Made by a program: the position numbers and the translations under genes. 64,000 nucleotides of DNA, taken from positions 456,318-520,317 of the forward strand of contig NZ_SSYA01000003.1 in the NCBI RefSeq assembly GCF_004917065.1. Reading direction: 5' to 3'. The first letter of the stretch is position 1. Each line of letters begins with the position of its first letter. Source of the stretch: Geomonas ferrireducens. Lineage in GTDB: Bacteria > Desulfobacterota > Desulfuromonadia > Geobacterales > Geobacteraceae. This document shows positions 53,567-61,958 of this stretch, piece after piece. Under the pieces are notes generated by a model. The model was given only the letters and a program-made list of their open reading frames with translations, was not told the DNA's origin and did not search any database.

Positions 53567-53935
53567 ATGCAGAGGGAACTTGCCGTGTCGGTGGACTGGC
53601 TTTGGGAGCGGATCAAGGAAGGAGAGCCGCTCTTTTTTATCGAGCTGCATCACCCGGGGGACGTCGACCTTTCGGTGCACAAGGTGCGCGGCGCGCTTGT
53701 TGCGAATTTCGACGATGTGCTGCGTCACCTTCCGGAACTGCCGCGCGACCGGCTCGTCGTCATCTGCACCACGGTCCCCGGGGATGAGCCGGCCCTTGAG
53801 CTGGCCTTGCGGCTGAAGGATGCGGGGATCGAGGCGCGCGCCCTCACCGGGGGGGTGCTGGAGTACCTTAAGGCCGGGCTCCCCGCGGAGGAGCGCCGCG
53901 CCGCTCGGGAGATGACCCGCAATCGCGGGCTGTAG
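53567..53935 (+). CDS. Rhodanese-like domain protein
   Basis: 122 residues. The fold pattern and candidate catalytic loop VVICTTVPGDEPALELALRLKDAGIEARALTGGVLEYLKAGLP fit a rhodanese: the cysteine in VICTTV is where the persulfide cysteine of CxxGxR loops lies, though the loop (CTTVPGDE) is not canonical and the Gly/Arg are missing, so activity on thiosulfate is doubtful. The N-terminal strand LFFIELHHPGDVDLSVHKVRGAL carries the typical DLR/HIPGA substitute. Ribosome site AGGAGGA. Co-transcribed with the small membrane protein. Confidence 0.78.
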   Translation: MQRELAVSVDWLWERIKEGEPLFFIELHHPGDVDLSVHKVRGALVANFDDVLRHLPELPRDRLVVICTTVPGDEPALELALRLKDAGIEARALTGGVLEYLKAGLPAEERRAAREMTRNRGL

Positions 53936-53984
53936 CCGTTACCGGCGCTCTCACGAGCCGTGCCCCCCTAAAGCCTTGCGCGAG

Positions 53985-54012
53985 TTGACAGGGGGGCGAA
54001 GGACGCTATATT
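53985..54012 (+). promoter_or_regulatory. Sigma-70 promoter of the OmpA-like gene
   Basis: TTGACA (53985-53990), 16-base spacer, TATATT (54007-54012). The leader to ATG 54178 would be about 160 bases with potential hairpins (GCGCCCCCGAAGGCGTCGG and similar), and no recognised riboswitch. Confidence 0.7.
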
Positions 54013-54177
54013 GGTATGCGTTAATTTTTCCGGCGCCCCCGAAGGCGTCGGCCGCAACATCGGGTAAGCGATCAATCCACGCCGGCGAGGGCCGGGCTAG
54101 GGGCGCTCGCCGCAGGCGGGGCCTAAAAATTGGCAGGAGGCCTGTACCAGCGGGTGCTCCTCAACAAGGAGGCTGCG

Positions 54178-55584
54178 ATGAAAAGAGTCACCAGCTTTAT
54201 CTGCATGATGGTCCTGGCCGTGATGGCGTTTGCCGGTACGGCGCAGGCAGGGGAACGGGCGGGGGCATTCAGCATCTCCCCCTTCGTCGGCGGGTACGTT
54301 TTTGACGACGACGACCAGGCATGGCTCAAGGAACACCGTCTCATGGGCGGCCTGAGGCTTGGCTATGACTGGACCGACCACTTCAGCACCGAGCTTGTGG
54401 GGAGCTACATGAAAGGGCAGTACGCCAGCGTCGACCGGCACTTCGGGATCTATTCCTATCACCTCGACCTCCTCTGGAACTTCATGCCGAGGACCGCGTT
54501 CGTACCTTACGTCGCGGTTGGCGGCGGCGGGACCACCGTCAGGTACGACGGCCCCAACTCGCATGACGGCACCTTCAACGCCGGCGGCGGCCTCAAGTTC
54601 TTCATGGGCGACAACCTTGCCCTCAGGCTCGACGCCCGCCATATCCTCGACTTCCAGAACAAGGACCTCGACGACAACATCGGCAACAACTGGGAATACA
54701 GCCTCGGCCTCTCCTTCGTGATGGGTGGGAGAAAGGCGGCCATGGCCCCCGCCAGGGCGACCGCCGCACCGGGCGGCCCCGCCGAAGAGAAGGCTGCCGC
54801 CGAGCCTGAGCCGCAACCTGCACCGGCCGCCGCGACCGAACCCACCCCCGGGCACTACAAGTACTGCATGACGCTCCAGGGCGAGTTCGACATCGACAAG
54901 GCGATCATCCGCGATGACCTTCGTAACCAGATCGCCCAGGTCGGCAACTTCATGAAGAAATACCCGACCACCACCGCCGTCATCGAGGGGCACACCGACA
55001 ACGTCGGCTCCTACAACCACAACATGGAACTCTCCCAGCGCCGCGCCGAGGCGGTGGTGAACTACCTGGTGGAACAGTACGGCATCGACCGTTCGCGCCT
55101 CTCCGCCAAGGGGTACGGCTTCACCCGTCCCATCGCCGACAACGCGACCGAGGAAGGGAAACAGAAAAACCGCCGCATCGAGGCGATCATCGACTGCGCC
55201 TTCGACGTCCAGCAGCTCCCCCCGCCGCAGCGTCTTTGCATGTCGCTCGTACTCGATTTCGACACGGGCAAGGCGGATGTGAAACCGCAGTACCGCGACG
55301 AGATCGCCAAGGTGGCCGACTACATGAAGCGCTACACCACGACCACCGCGGTCATCGAGGGGCATACCGACAGCACAGGCACCCCCGAGCAGAACATGAA
55401 GCTCTCGCAGCAGCGTGCCCAGAACGTGGTCGACTACCTGGTGAAGAACTTCGGCATCGAGCGCTCCAGGCTCTCCGCCAAGGGGTACGGCGCCACCCGT
55501 CCCATCGCCTACAACAAGACCGCCGAAGGGCGTGCGCAAAACCGCAGGATCAACGCCATCATCGACTGCGTGATTCAGAAATAG
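54178..55584 (+). CDS. Outer-membrane beta-barrel protein with two tandem OmpA peptidoglycan-binding domains
   Basis: 468 residues. Signal peptide about 1-24 (ending AQAGE). Residues about 25-185 form an 8-strand barrel type (aromatic alternating strands, ending in LGLSFVMG). An Ala/Pro/Glu linker follows (about 190-230). Then two OmpA-C modules in a row: EGHTDNVGSYNHNMELSQRRAEAV and EGHTDSTGTPEQNMKLSQQRAQNVV, each followed by LSAKGYG..RPIA and NRRI. A single OmpA domain is the rule. It should anchor the outer membrane to peptidoglycan, and may serve as a structural or adhesion porin. AAGGAGG ribosome site at 54167. Confidence 0.93.
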   Translation: MKRVTSFICMMVLAVMAFAGTAQAGERAGAFSISPFVGGYVFDDDDQAWLKEHRLMGGLRLGYDWTDHFSTELVGSYMKGQYASVDRHFGIYSYHLDLLWNFMPRTAFVPYVAVGGGGTTVRYDGPNSHDGTFNAGGGLKFFMGDNLALRLDARHILDFQNKDLDDNIGNNWEYSLGLSFVMGGRKAAMAPARATAAPGGPAEEKAAAEPEPQPAPAAATEPTPGHYKYCMTLQGEFDIDKAIIRDDLRNQIAQVGNFMKKYPTTTAVIEGHTDNVGSYNHNMELSQRRAEAVVNYLVEQYGIDRSRLSAKGYGFTRPIADNATEEGKQKNRRIEAIIDCAFDVQQLPPPQRLCMSLVLDFDTGKADVKPQYRDEIAKVADYMKRYTTTTAVIEGHTDSTGTPEQNMKLSQQRAQNVVDYLVKNFGIERSRLSAKGYGATRPIAYNKTAEGRAQNRRINAIIDCVIQK

Positions 55585-55656
55585 CCATGGACAACGGCCA
55601 GGGAACCCCGCTCATCTCAAGCACCCTGGCCTTCGGCAGCCTGTCAACCGCCGCAG

Positions 55657-55686
55657 AAATAGCCCATCACGCATGGGCTATTTTTG
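55657..55686 (+). terminator. Intrinsic terminator after the OmpA-like gene
   Basis: Stem AAATAGCCCA / TGGGCTATTT with TCACGCA loop and a T-run; it ends 20 bases before the start of the small gene at 55706, whose ribosome site (AAGGAGA) follows directly. Confidence 0.9.
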
Positions 55687-55705
55687 TTGGTCCAAGGAGA
55701 AAGAG

Positions 55706-55909
55706 ATGAATAAGACCGTGGTTACCCTGCCGCAGGTCTCCCTGATCGCGGCGACGCGCGTGTTGCTGGGAGGCGGCTTGGGGCTGCTGCTGGCCGATCG
55801 GCTGAGCGGGCGCCGGCGCAGGCTTGCCGGCTGGACGCTTTTTCTTGCCGGTGCCGCCAGCACCATTCCGCTGGCGAGGATGGTGCTGGGAAAACGATGC
55901 GAAGACTGA
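55706..55909 (+). CDS. Small hydrophobic membrane protein, 67 aa
   Basis: From ATG 55706 (AAGGAGA site). Two hydrophobic stretches, about residues 7-24 (VSLIAATRVLLGGGLGLLLA) and 36-55 (WTLFLAGAASTIPLARM), with an arginine-rich hinge SGRRRRL; probably a two-pass membrane hairpin. No family recognised. It lies 120 bases after the OmpA-like gene with a terminator in between, so is likely expressed by read-through or from a hidden promoter. Confidence 0.65.
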   Translation: MNKTVVTLPQVSLIAATRVLLGGGLGLLLADRLSGRRRRLAGWTLFLAGAASTIPLARMVLGKRCED

Positions 55910-55998
55910 AGGCGCTGCCGCCGGGTGAAGGGCGTTGCGGCAGCCGATGAAGCGCCGCAGCGTGAAAAGCCGACCGATAGTCAGCGGGGGAGGTGGAA

Positions 55999-56994
55999 AT
56001 GCACAAACGGAAACTGGGACAGTACGGTTTGGAGGTCTCCGCCATCGGCCTTGGCTGCATGGGGATGACCTGCGGCTACGGGCACCGGGACGATGCCGAA
56101 TCGATAAGGGTGCTGCGCCGCGCCGTGGAACTTGGGGTGACCTTCTGGGACACCGCGGAGAACTACGGCCCGTTCAGCAACGAACAGCTCCTTGGGCTCC
56201 TCCTGAAGGAGGTGCCGCGCCAGAGGCTCGTCATCGCGACCAAGTTCGCTTGGCGCTTCGGGCCGCACGGCGAACTGATCGGTCTGGACAGCAGCCCACC
56301 CCAGGTGCGTCGCTCGGTCGAGGGGTCGCTAAAGCGGCTCGGGACCGACTACATCGATCTCTACTATCAGCACCGCCTAGACCCCGCCGTCCCGGTGGAG
56401 GAAACGGTGGGGGCGCTTTCCCGGCTGGTCGAGGAGGGGAAGGTGCGCCACATAGGGCTCTCGGCGGCGGGGCCGCGCGTGGTACGGCGCGCCCACGCCG
56501 TGCACCCGCTCTCCGCGGTCCAGGCGGAGTACTCGCTTTGGGAGCGCGGGGCGGAGGAAAAGCTCATACCGGTACTGCGCGAGCTCGGCATCGGCATGGT
56601 TGCCTACAGCCCGATGGGGCGCGGTTTTCTTGCCGGGAAGATCCGGACGCCGGAGGACCTGGAGCCGTGCGACCGGCGCCGCAAGAACCCGCGCTTCTTC
56701 GCCCACAACTTAACGCACAACTTCACGCTGGTCTCCATGGTGGACGAGATCGCCCGCACCCATGACGCGACGCCTGCCCAGGTCGCCCTGGCCTGGATTC
56801 TCAGGCGCGGCGGCGACATCGTCCCGATTCCCGGGACCAAGCATACGCGCTACCTCGAGGAGAACACCCAGGCGGTGGGGCTCAGGTTCGCCGAGGACGT
56901 CTGGTGCGCCCTGGACCGCTCCGTCGCCTGCTTCGATGTCGCCGGGGAGCGCTGCGAAGAGGACGCCCTTCGCTTCACCGATGACTCCGAGTAG
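55999..56994 (+). CDS. Aldo/keto reductase
   Basis: 331 residues from ATG 55999 (GGGGGAGG site). NADPH-dependent reduction of aldehydes and ketones. AKR hallmarks: GLGCMGMT, D in FWDTAENYG with the catalytic tyrosine at ENYGP, the lysine in ATKFAW, and HRLDPAVPVEETV. The family member resembles the YajO/YakC or AKR11-13 group. The C-terminal FDVAGERCEEDALRF is less conserved. It lies between the small membrane protein and transketolase; no direct functional partner. Confidence 0.93.
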   Translation: MHKRKLGQYGLEVSAIGLGCMGMTCGYGHRDDAESIRVLRRAVELGVTFWDTAENYGPFSNEQLLGLLLKEVPRQRLVIATKFAWRFGPHGELIGLDSSPPQVRRSVEGSLKRLGTDYIDLYYQHRLDPAVPVEETVGALSRLVEEGKVRHIGLSAAGPRVVRRAHAVHPLSAVQAEYSLWERGAEEKLIPVLRELGIGMVAYSPMGRGFLAGKIRTPEDLEPCDRRRKNPRFFAHNLTHNFTLVSMVDEIARTHDATPAQVALAWILRRGGDIVPIPGTKHTRYLEENTQAVGLRFAEDVWCALDRSVACFDVAGERCEEDALRFTDDSE

Positions 56995-57081
56995 GGCGCA
57001 GTTTCCGACCTTTATCAGTCACAGACACATCCATTACAGTATCTGTTGCATGATTCATTGTCATAGAGCACGAGCGACATG

Positions 57082-57110
57082 GTTTAACTTTGCTCAATGA
57101 CTTGCTATAT
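57082..57110 (+). promoter_or_regulatory. Weak promoter candidate for the transketolase gene
   Basis: TTTAAC (57082-57087), 17-base spacer, TATATT (57105-57110). The -35 is poor. The 120-base leader contains GGCAGG/CCTGCC and GGGCCGCC..GGCGGCCC-type stems. Confidence 0.3.
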
Positions 57111-57232
57111 TCATGGCAGGAGCCGACCGGGCTTTCCTGCCGACCGTTTCCGGGCCGCCCACAGCGGCCCGCCAGGTGCGGGAATGGAACCGGCCGATGC
57201 TCCGAGACCGTCAAGGCTAAAGGAGCAGCGCC

Positions 57233-59314
57233 ATGAGCAAGGATCCCCTTATCGCACCCGCCACCGAGACCGACGAACTCTGCATCAACACGCTGCGCTT
57301 TCTGGCGGTAGACGCCGTGCAAAAGGCAAACAGCGGCCACCCGGGGATGCCCATGGGGGCCGCCGCCATGGCGTACCTGCTCTGGAGCAGGTTCTTGAAG
57401 CACAACCCGCGCGATCCGGGGTGGTTCGACCGGGACCGCTTCGTCCTTTCCGCCGGGCACGGCTCAATGCTTCTCTACGCGCTCCTGCATCTCACCGGCT
57501 ACGACCTCCCGATGGAGGAGCTTAAGCGCTTCCGCCAGTGGGGAAGCCGCACCCCCGGGCATCCCGAGCGCGGCGTGACGCCGGGGGTGGAGGTGACGAC
57601 CGGCCCCCTTGGGCAAGGTTTCGGCAACGCGGTCGGCATGGCCATGGCCGAGGCGCACCTGGCGGCGCGTTTCAACCGTCCCGGTTTCCGCCTGGTGGAC
57701 CATCACACCTACGTCATCGCAGGTGACGGCGACCTGATGGAGGGGGTGGTCTCGGAGGCGGCGTCGCTTGCCGGGCACCTGCGCCTCGGGAAACTGATCT
57801 GCCTTTACGACGACAACCGCATCACGCTCGCCGCCTCCACCTCGCTCAGCTTTTCCGAGGACCGTGCCGGGAGGTTCCGCTCCTTCGGATGGCAGGTCCT
57901 GGAGGTCGAGGACGGCAACGATCTGGCGGCACTCGGAGAGGCGCTCGAGGCGGCGCGGGCGGAAGAAGAGCGCCCGTCGCTCATCATGGTGCGCACCCGG
58001 ATCGGTTTCGGCTCTCCTGCAAAAGAGGGGAGCTTCGAGGCCCATGGCGCGCCGCTCGGGGGCGAAGAGGTGCTGGCCGCCAAAAGGCGGCTTTCCTGGC
58101 CCGCCGAGCCCCCCTTCCTCGTCCCTGAACCGGCGCTTGCGCGCTTCAGGGAGGCCGTAGAGCAGGGGGGAGCACGGCAGGGCGCGTGGGAGGAGCTGCG
58201 CGAAGGTTACGCGGCGCAGTACCCGGCAGAGGCGGCGGAACTTGCCCTTGCCATATCCGGGGAACTCCCCGCCGGGTGGGAGGAGGTGCTCCCGCACTTT
58301 GCCGCGGACGCGAAGGGGATGGCGACCCGCGCCGCGTCCGGCAAGGTGCTGAACGCACTCGCTTCCCGCCTGCCGCAGCTTTTCGGCGGGTCCGCCGACC
58401 TCAATCCCTCCACGGTGACCGCGCTTGCCGGCAAGGGGGACTTTCAGAGCGAGGCGTGGCAGCCTGAAGACCGGCAGGGTGCCGTCGGGGGCGTGTGGGG
58501 CAGGGAGGGCGCCAACGTCCACTTCGGCGTGCGCGAACACGGCATGGCCGCGGTCATGAACGGCCTTGCCGCCCACGGAGGGGTCATCCCCTTCGGCGCC
58601 ACCTTCCTCACCTTCTCGGACTACCTGCGCCCCTCGCTGCGCCTGGCCGCCCTGTCGGATCTAAAGGTGATCCACGTCTTCACCCACGACTCGATCGCGG
58701 TGGGCGAGGACGGTCCGACCCATCAGCCGGTGGAGCATGTCGCGTCGCTCAGGGGCATCCCGCGCCTTTTGGTGCTGCGCCCCTGCGACGCCAACGAGAC
58801 CGCATTTGCCTGGCGGGCCGCGCTCGAGACGAGGAATCGGCCGGTGGCGCTCGTCCTGTCGCGCCAGGCGGTTCCCACCCTGGACCGGGCGGCCTGCGCC
58901 GCGGCCGAAGGCGTGCTGCGCGGAGGCTACGTCCTGGCCGAAGGTGACGGCGGCACGCCGCGGCTCATCCTCATCGCCACCGGCTCCGAGGTCTCCCTCG
59001 CGCTGCGGGCGCGTGACCGGCTCCAGGAACAGGGGATCGCGACGCGCGCCGTGTCGATGCCGTGCTGGGCGCTCTTCGACGAGCAGCCCCGGGAGTACCG
59101 TGAGTCGGTGCTCCCACCGGAGGTCCCGGCAAGGCTCGCCGTCGAGGCGGGAAGCCCGTTTGGATGGCACAGGTACGTGGGGAGCGCCGGCGCGGTGCTG
59201 GGGGTGGAGGGGTTCGGAGCCTCCGCCCCGGGCGAGGTGGTGCTCACCGAATACGGCTTCACCGTGGACAACGTCTGCAGGCTTGCCCTGCAGCTGATCG
59301 GAAGGGGGGAGTGA
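57233..59314 (+). CDS. tkt: Transketolase
   Basis: 693 residues, complete. Thiamine diphosphate enzyme moving two-carbon units in the pentose-phosphate pathway. Motifs: SGHPGMPMG and [16 protein letters not shown] (histidines), ThDP/Mg loop [28 protein letters not shown] and [18 protein letters not shown], all intact, and [10 protein letters not shown]. Ribosome site AAAGGAG before ATG 57233. The next gene, 49 bases later, encodes a transaldolase homologue, the usual partner, but with degraded active site. Confidence 0.97.
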   Translation: MSKDPLIAPATETDELCINTLRFLAVDAVQKANSGHPGMPMGAAAMAYLLWSRFLKHNPRDPGWFDRDRFVLSAGHGSMLLYALLHLTGYDLPMEELKRFRQWGSRTPGHPERGVTPGVEVTTGPLGQGFGNAVGMAMAEAHLAARFNRPGFRLVDHHTYVIAGDGDLMEGVVSEAASLAGHLRLGKLICLYDDNRITLAASTSLSFSEDRAGRFRSFGWQVLEVEDGNDLAALGEALEAARAEEERPSLIMVRTRIGFGSPAKEGSFEAHGAPLGGEEVLAAKRRLSWPAEPPFLVPEPALARFREAVEQGGARQGAWEELREGYAAQYPAEAAELALAISGELPAGWEEVLPHFAADAKGMATRAASGKVLNALASRLPQLFGGSADLNPSTVTALAGKGDFQSEAWQPEDRQGAVGGVWGREGANVHFGVREHGMAAVMNGLAAHGGVIPFGATFLTFSDYLRPSLRLAALSDLKVIHVFTHDSIAVGEDGPTHQPVEHVASLRGIPRLLVLRPCDANETAFAWRAALETRNRPVALVLSRQAVPTLDRAACAAAEGVLRGGYVLAEGDGGTPRLILIATGSEVSLALRARDRLQEQGIATRAVSMPCWALFDEQPREYRESVLPPEVPARLAVEAGSPFGWHRYVGSAGAVLGVEGFGASAPGEVVLTEYGFTVDNVCRLALQLIGRGE

Positions 59315-59363
59315 CCAGAGGGTGCTGAAGGCGCCTCATGCTCCCTGCCGGGAAGGAGCGATC

Positions 59364-60479
59364 ATGAGAGATACGCCGATCACGAGGCTGCGCTGCTGCG
59401 GCCAGAGCGTGTGGCTTGACGGCATCGGCCGTAGCATGCTCCTCTCCGGCGAGCTGGCTGCGCTGGTACAAAAGGACGGCGTGAGCGGGCTTGCCTCCAC
59501 CGTTGCGACTCTGGAGCGGCTGGTAGCCGCCGGGAGTGATTACGACGCCTCGATTGCGCTCCTTTCCCGGCGCGGGCTCGGCGCCACCCATATCTGCGCG
59601 GCTCTCCTCACCGAGGATGCCCGTCTTGCCGCCGAACTGCTGCGCCCGGTCTACGAGCTCTCCAAAGGGGAAGAGGGGTTTGCGACCCTCGAGGTCTCCC
59701 CCCGTCTTGCCAGAGACGCCGGCGCAACGGTTGCCGAGGCACGGCGTCTTTGGGATACCGCCGACTGCCCCAACCTCTACATCAGGATCCCCGGCACCCT
59801 TGAAGGGGTCGCCGCCCTGCGCCAACTGGTGCGCGAGGGGATAAGCGTCTGCGTCACCCTGGTCTTCAGCGTGCCCCGATACCGCGCCGTTGCCGACGCC
59901 TACCTGGACGCCCTGGCGCAGCGGGCTGCCCGGGGGCTGCCGCTTGAGTGCGTCACCTCGGTGGTGGAGCTGCCGCTCATGCAGATCGACCGCCTGCTCG
60001 AACCGCTCCTTTCAAGCATGGCCCGGGGGGAGAACGCGGAGAGGTCCCTTGCGGAGGTGCTGAAGGGGAAGGCCGCCATCGCCTTCGCGAAGGCCCTGCG
60101 CTGCGTGAACCGGGAGATCCACGGCAACGATCGTTATCGCGTCCTCGCGGCGCGTGGCGGGCGGGCGCAGAGGCTCGTGTGGGCGAGCTCCGGCGCCGGC
60201 GACCTCGACCTCACTTATCCCGAGGCGCTCATCGGTGCGGACACGGTGCAGCTCATGGCGCCGGGGATGCTGGCCGCCTTCCGGGAGCACGGCACCTCCG
60301 TCTGCCGTCTCGATGACGGTGTGCAGGAGGCCCTCGTCCTCCTGGAGAACCTCTGCACCCTGGGGGCGAACCTGCACCACCTGGCCCAGGAGCTGGAGGA
60401 CGAAGGGGTGGAGCGCCTGACCCGTCACTACGACAGCCTCTTGCGCAACATCGAACTCAAGCGGGGAGCGGCCTTGTAG
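59364..60479 (+). CDS. Transaldolase homologue lacking the Schiff-base lysine (probable pseudoenzyme)
   Basis: 371 residues from ATG 59364 (GGAAGGAG site). The sequence aligns by eye with long bacterial Tal proteins across its length: QSVWLDGIGRSMLLSGELAAL, EDARLAAELLRPVYE, FATLEVSPRLARDAGATVAEARRLW, LDALAQRAARG. But key catalytic features differ: the Schiff-base lysine (Tal: xxIKIPAT) is Arg141 in NLYIRIPGT; the TSNPTIF motif reads ASTVATL; the NVNVTLLFS segment reads SVCVTLVFS; and the SVASFFVSRVD segment reads TSVVELPLMQID. The Glu of LEVSPRL (E110) is kept. It lies beside transketolase with 49 bases between, so may be regulatory or structural rather than catalytic, unless a different activity has evolved. 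Confidence 0.85.
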   Translation: MRDTPITRLRCCGQSVWLDGIGRSMLLSGELAALVQKDGVSGLASTVATLERLVAAGSDYDASIALLSRRGLGATHICAALLTEDARLAAELLRPVYELSKGEEGFATLEVSPRLARDAGATVAEARRLWDTADCPNLYIRIPGTLEGVAALRQLVREGISVCVTLVFSVPRYRAVADAYLDALAQRAARGLPLECVTSVVELPLMQIDRLLEPLLSSMARGENAERSLAEVLKGKAAIAFAKALRCVNREIHGNDRYRVLAARGGRAQRLVWASSGAGDLDLTYPEALIGADTVQLMAPGMLAAFREHGTSVCRLDDGVQEALVLLENLCTLGANLHHLAQELEDEGVERLTRHYDSLLRNIELKRGAAL

Positions 60480-60659
60480 GGGTGAGGATGACGGCGTATT
60501 GGCCGCAATCTGCAGCCTCTTGCGGGATGCAGTATTGGCGTGTGCAAATTAATTGTTGTCAATATTGTGTCGCTGGTGCGAAAAAGGCTAGAAAAGTGAA
60601 TAAGTTTCCCGCGATCGCGCCGGAATCAAGGTGGACGCGGCTTGGCAATGCACAGTTTG

Positions 60660-60680
60660 GTGGAAAAAACTGTGGATAAG
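60660..60680. other. DnaA-box-like sequence in an AT-richer gap
   Basis: TGTGGATAA (60671-60679) is an exact DnaA box (TTATCCACA on the minus strand), with a near-match GGTGGAAAA just before it. The 338-base gap 60480-60817 is otherwise non-coding, has an AT-rich stretch (60546-60604) and no other box cluster. Confidence 0.5.
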
Positions 60681-60817
60681 TTTCTGGATCGCCCGGATAT
60701 CCTGCCGTAGATCGCAGTTTTTTACCTGTTTGCCTAAAAAATGTGCAGTGCACCGGATGCGCCGAAGGAAGCGGGTAGCAGGGGTGTGACGGTGCAGAGT
60801 GGGGTGGCGGAAAGAGT

Positions 60818-61306
60818 TCAGGCTCCTTCCGCCTGCGAAGCGGAACCGGGGGGGAAACCGAGCTCCTTGGCGAGCGCCGTATGGCGATAATTGAAGATCT
60901 GCCGGACCCGGTGCGTCACAAGCGGCGCGGCGAGCCGTCCCAGGGGCCCGAAGGGGAGCACGTAGTGCACGATGTCGGTCATCAGGGTCCCCTGCGGCGT
61001 CTTTTCGAAGATGTGCTGGTGGTGCCAGAGCCGGTACGGGCCGAAGCGCTGCTCGTCCACGAAGAAGTGGGGCTCGTGCATGTGGGTGATCTCGGTGACC
61101 CAGTTGACGGCGAGGCCCAAAAAGGGGGTGACCGTGTAGGTGACGATCATCCCCGCGTGCATCTTGTCCGGCAACTCACCGGTGATCCTGAAGCCCAGGT
61201 CCGGCGGCGTTATGAGCGGCAGGTTCGCCGGGTGGACGAAGAACTCCCATGCCCTTTCGATGGGCATCGGCAGCAGCTGTTCCTGCTTCAACCTGTACAT
61301 CTTCAT
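60818..61306 (-). CDS. SRPBCC-family (START-like) ligand-binding protein
   Basis: 162 residues. N-terminal MKMYRLKQEQLLPMPIERAWEFFVHPANLPLITPPDLGF and FGPYRLWHHQHIFEKTPQGTLMTDIVHYVLPFGPLGRL are the typical SRPBCC/CoxG-like beginning and later strands. Such proteins have a hydrophobic cavity for lipids, polyketides or other ligands; no catalytic residues are shared. It is the upstream-most coding piece between the DnaA-box gap and cheD, with the start 15 bases after the cheD stop on the same strand, so it may be in the cheD operon. Function unknown. Confidence 0.82.
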   Translation of the reverse strand: MKMYRLKQEQLLPMPIERAWEFFVHPANLPLITPPDLGFRITGELPDKMHAGMIVTYTVTPFLGLAVNWVTEITHMHEPHFFVDEQRFGPYRLWHHQHIFEKTPQGTLMTDIVHYVLPFGPLGRLAAPLVTHRVRQIFNYRHTALAKELGFPPGSASQAEGA

Positions 61307-61320
61307 CGCGTTCCTTCCCT

Positions 61321-61917
61321 CTACCAGAGTTCGATCTCGGTGAGTGCCTCTTGCTGCTGCTCGATCGCCTTTTGCCAGCAGTAGCGGTCGCGTTGGGCGA
61401 GCTTGTCGCTGCGCCTTGAGTCCACTTTCCTGCGGTGCACCGCGAAGTCCCCGTTGGAGAAGTGGATCACCCGGCCGAAGTCCCCGCCGATGTCCATGGC
61501 CTCAACGGGAATCCTCTCCTTCTCCATGTACTGCAGGATGAAGCGGCAGTTCACCTGCCCGACACAGAAGAAGTTGTCCTTGGAGCTTTCCGGGTTGATG
61601 ATGGTGGCCCCGCCGAAAATCTTGGCCCTCACGTGGCGCCGGTCCGTCCCTTGGGCCATCATGGCGTTGATCAAGAGATCCATGGCGTGGATCCCGTAGC
61701 GGCCCGCGTCGGTGATGTTGAGGGGGAGCTCCTTTGAATAGCGCGGGTTGCTCAGCATGAAGTGGTTCATGCCGATGATGCGCCGTACCGGGTCGTAGAG
61801 GCACGCCGCGATGCAGGAGCCCAGAAGCGTGGAGATGACGCAGGGGCCGCCGGTTACGTACAGCTCTCCAGGCGAAATAGTGACCCGCTCTCCGTTTTGG
61901 TACTTTTCGATCTTCAT
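61321..61917 (-). CDS. cheD: Chemoreceptor glutamine deamidase CheD
   Basis: 198 residues. CheD deamidates glutamines on chemoreceptors and interacts with CheC in some bacteria. The Cys-His-Thr triad positions are visible: ISTLLGSCIAACLYDP (T30, C35) and GMNHFML (H52); IFGGATII and NCRFILQYMEKERIPVEAMDIGGDFGRVIHF are also typical. The C-terminal ~40 residues are an extension rich in charged residues (RRSDKLAQRDRYCWQKAIEQQQEA). It lies 41 bases after the hybrid kinase on the same strand, which links it with that kinase more than with the distant chemoreceptor at 50205. Confidence 0.95.
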   Translation of the reverse strand: MKIEKYQNGERVTISPGELYVTGGPCVISTLLGSCIAACLYDPVRRIIGMNHFMLSNPRYSKELPLNITDAGRYGIHAMDLLINAMMAQGTDRRHVRAKIFGGATIINPESSKDNFFCVGQVNCRFILQYMEKERIPVEAMDIGGDFGRVIHFSNGDFAVHRRKVDSRRSDKLAQRDRYCWQKAIEQQQEALTEIELW

Positions 61918-61958
61918 CGGGTACCTGTCTCCTGCGGGTTGTGCAGCACCGCGGCAAA

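Noticed and set aside
53936..54177. A GEMM-type cyclic dinucleotide riboswitch in the OmpA-like leader
   Set aside because: Geobacter often uses such riboswitches, and the leader has room and hairpins, but the conserved core (with GCAAAGCC-like elements) is not present.
60480..60817. Chromosome replication origin
   Set aside because: Only one exact DnaA box and no dnaA/dnaN/gyrB neighbours or box cluster.
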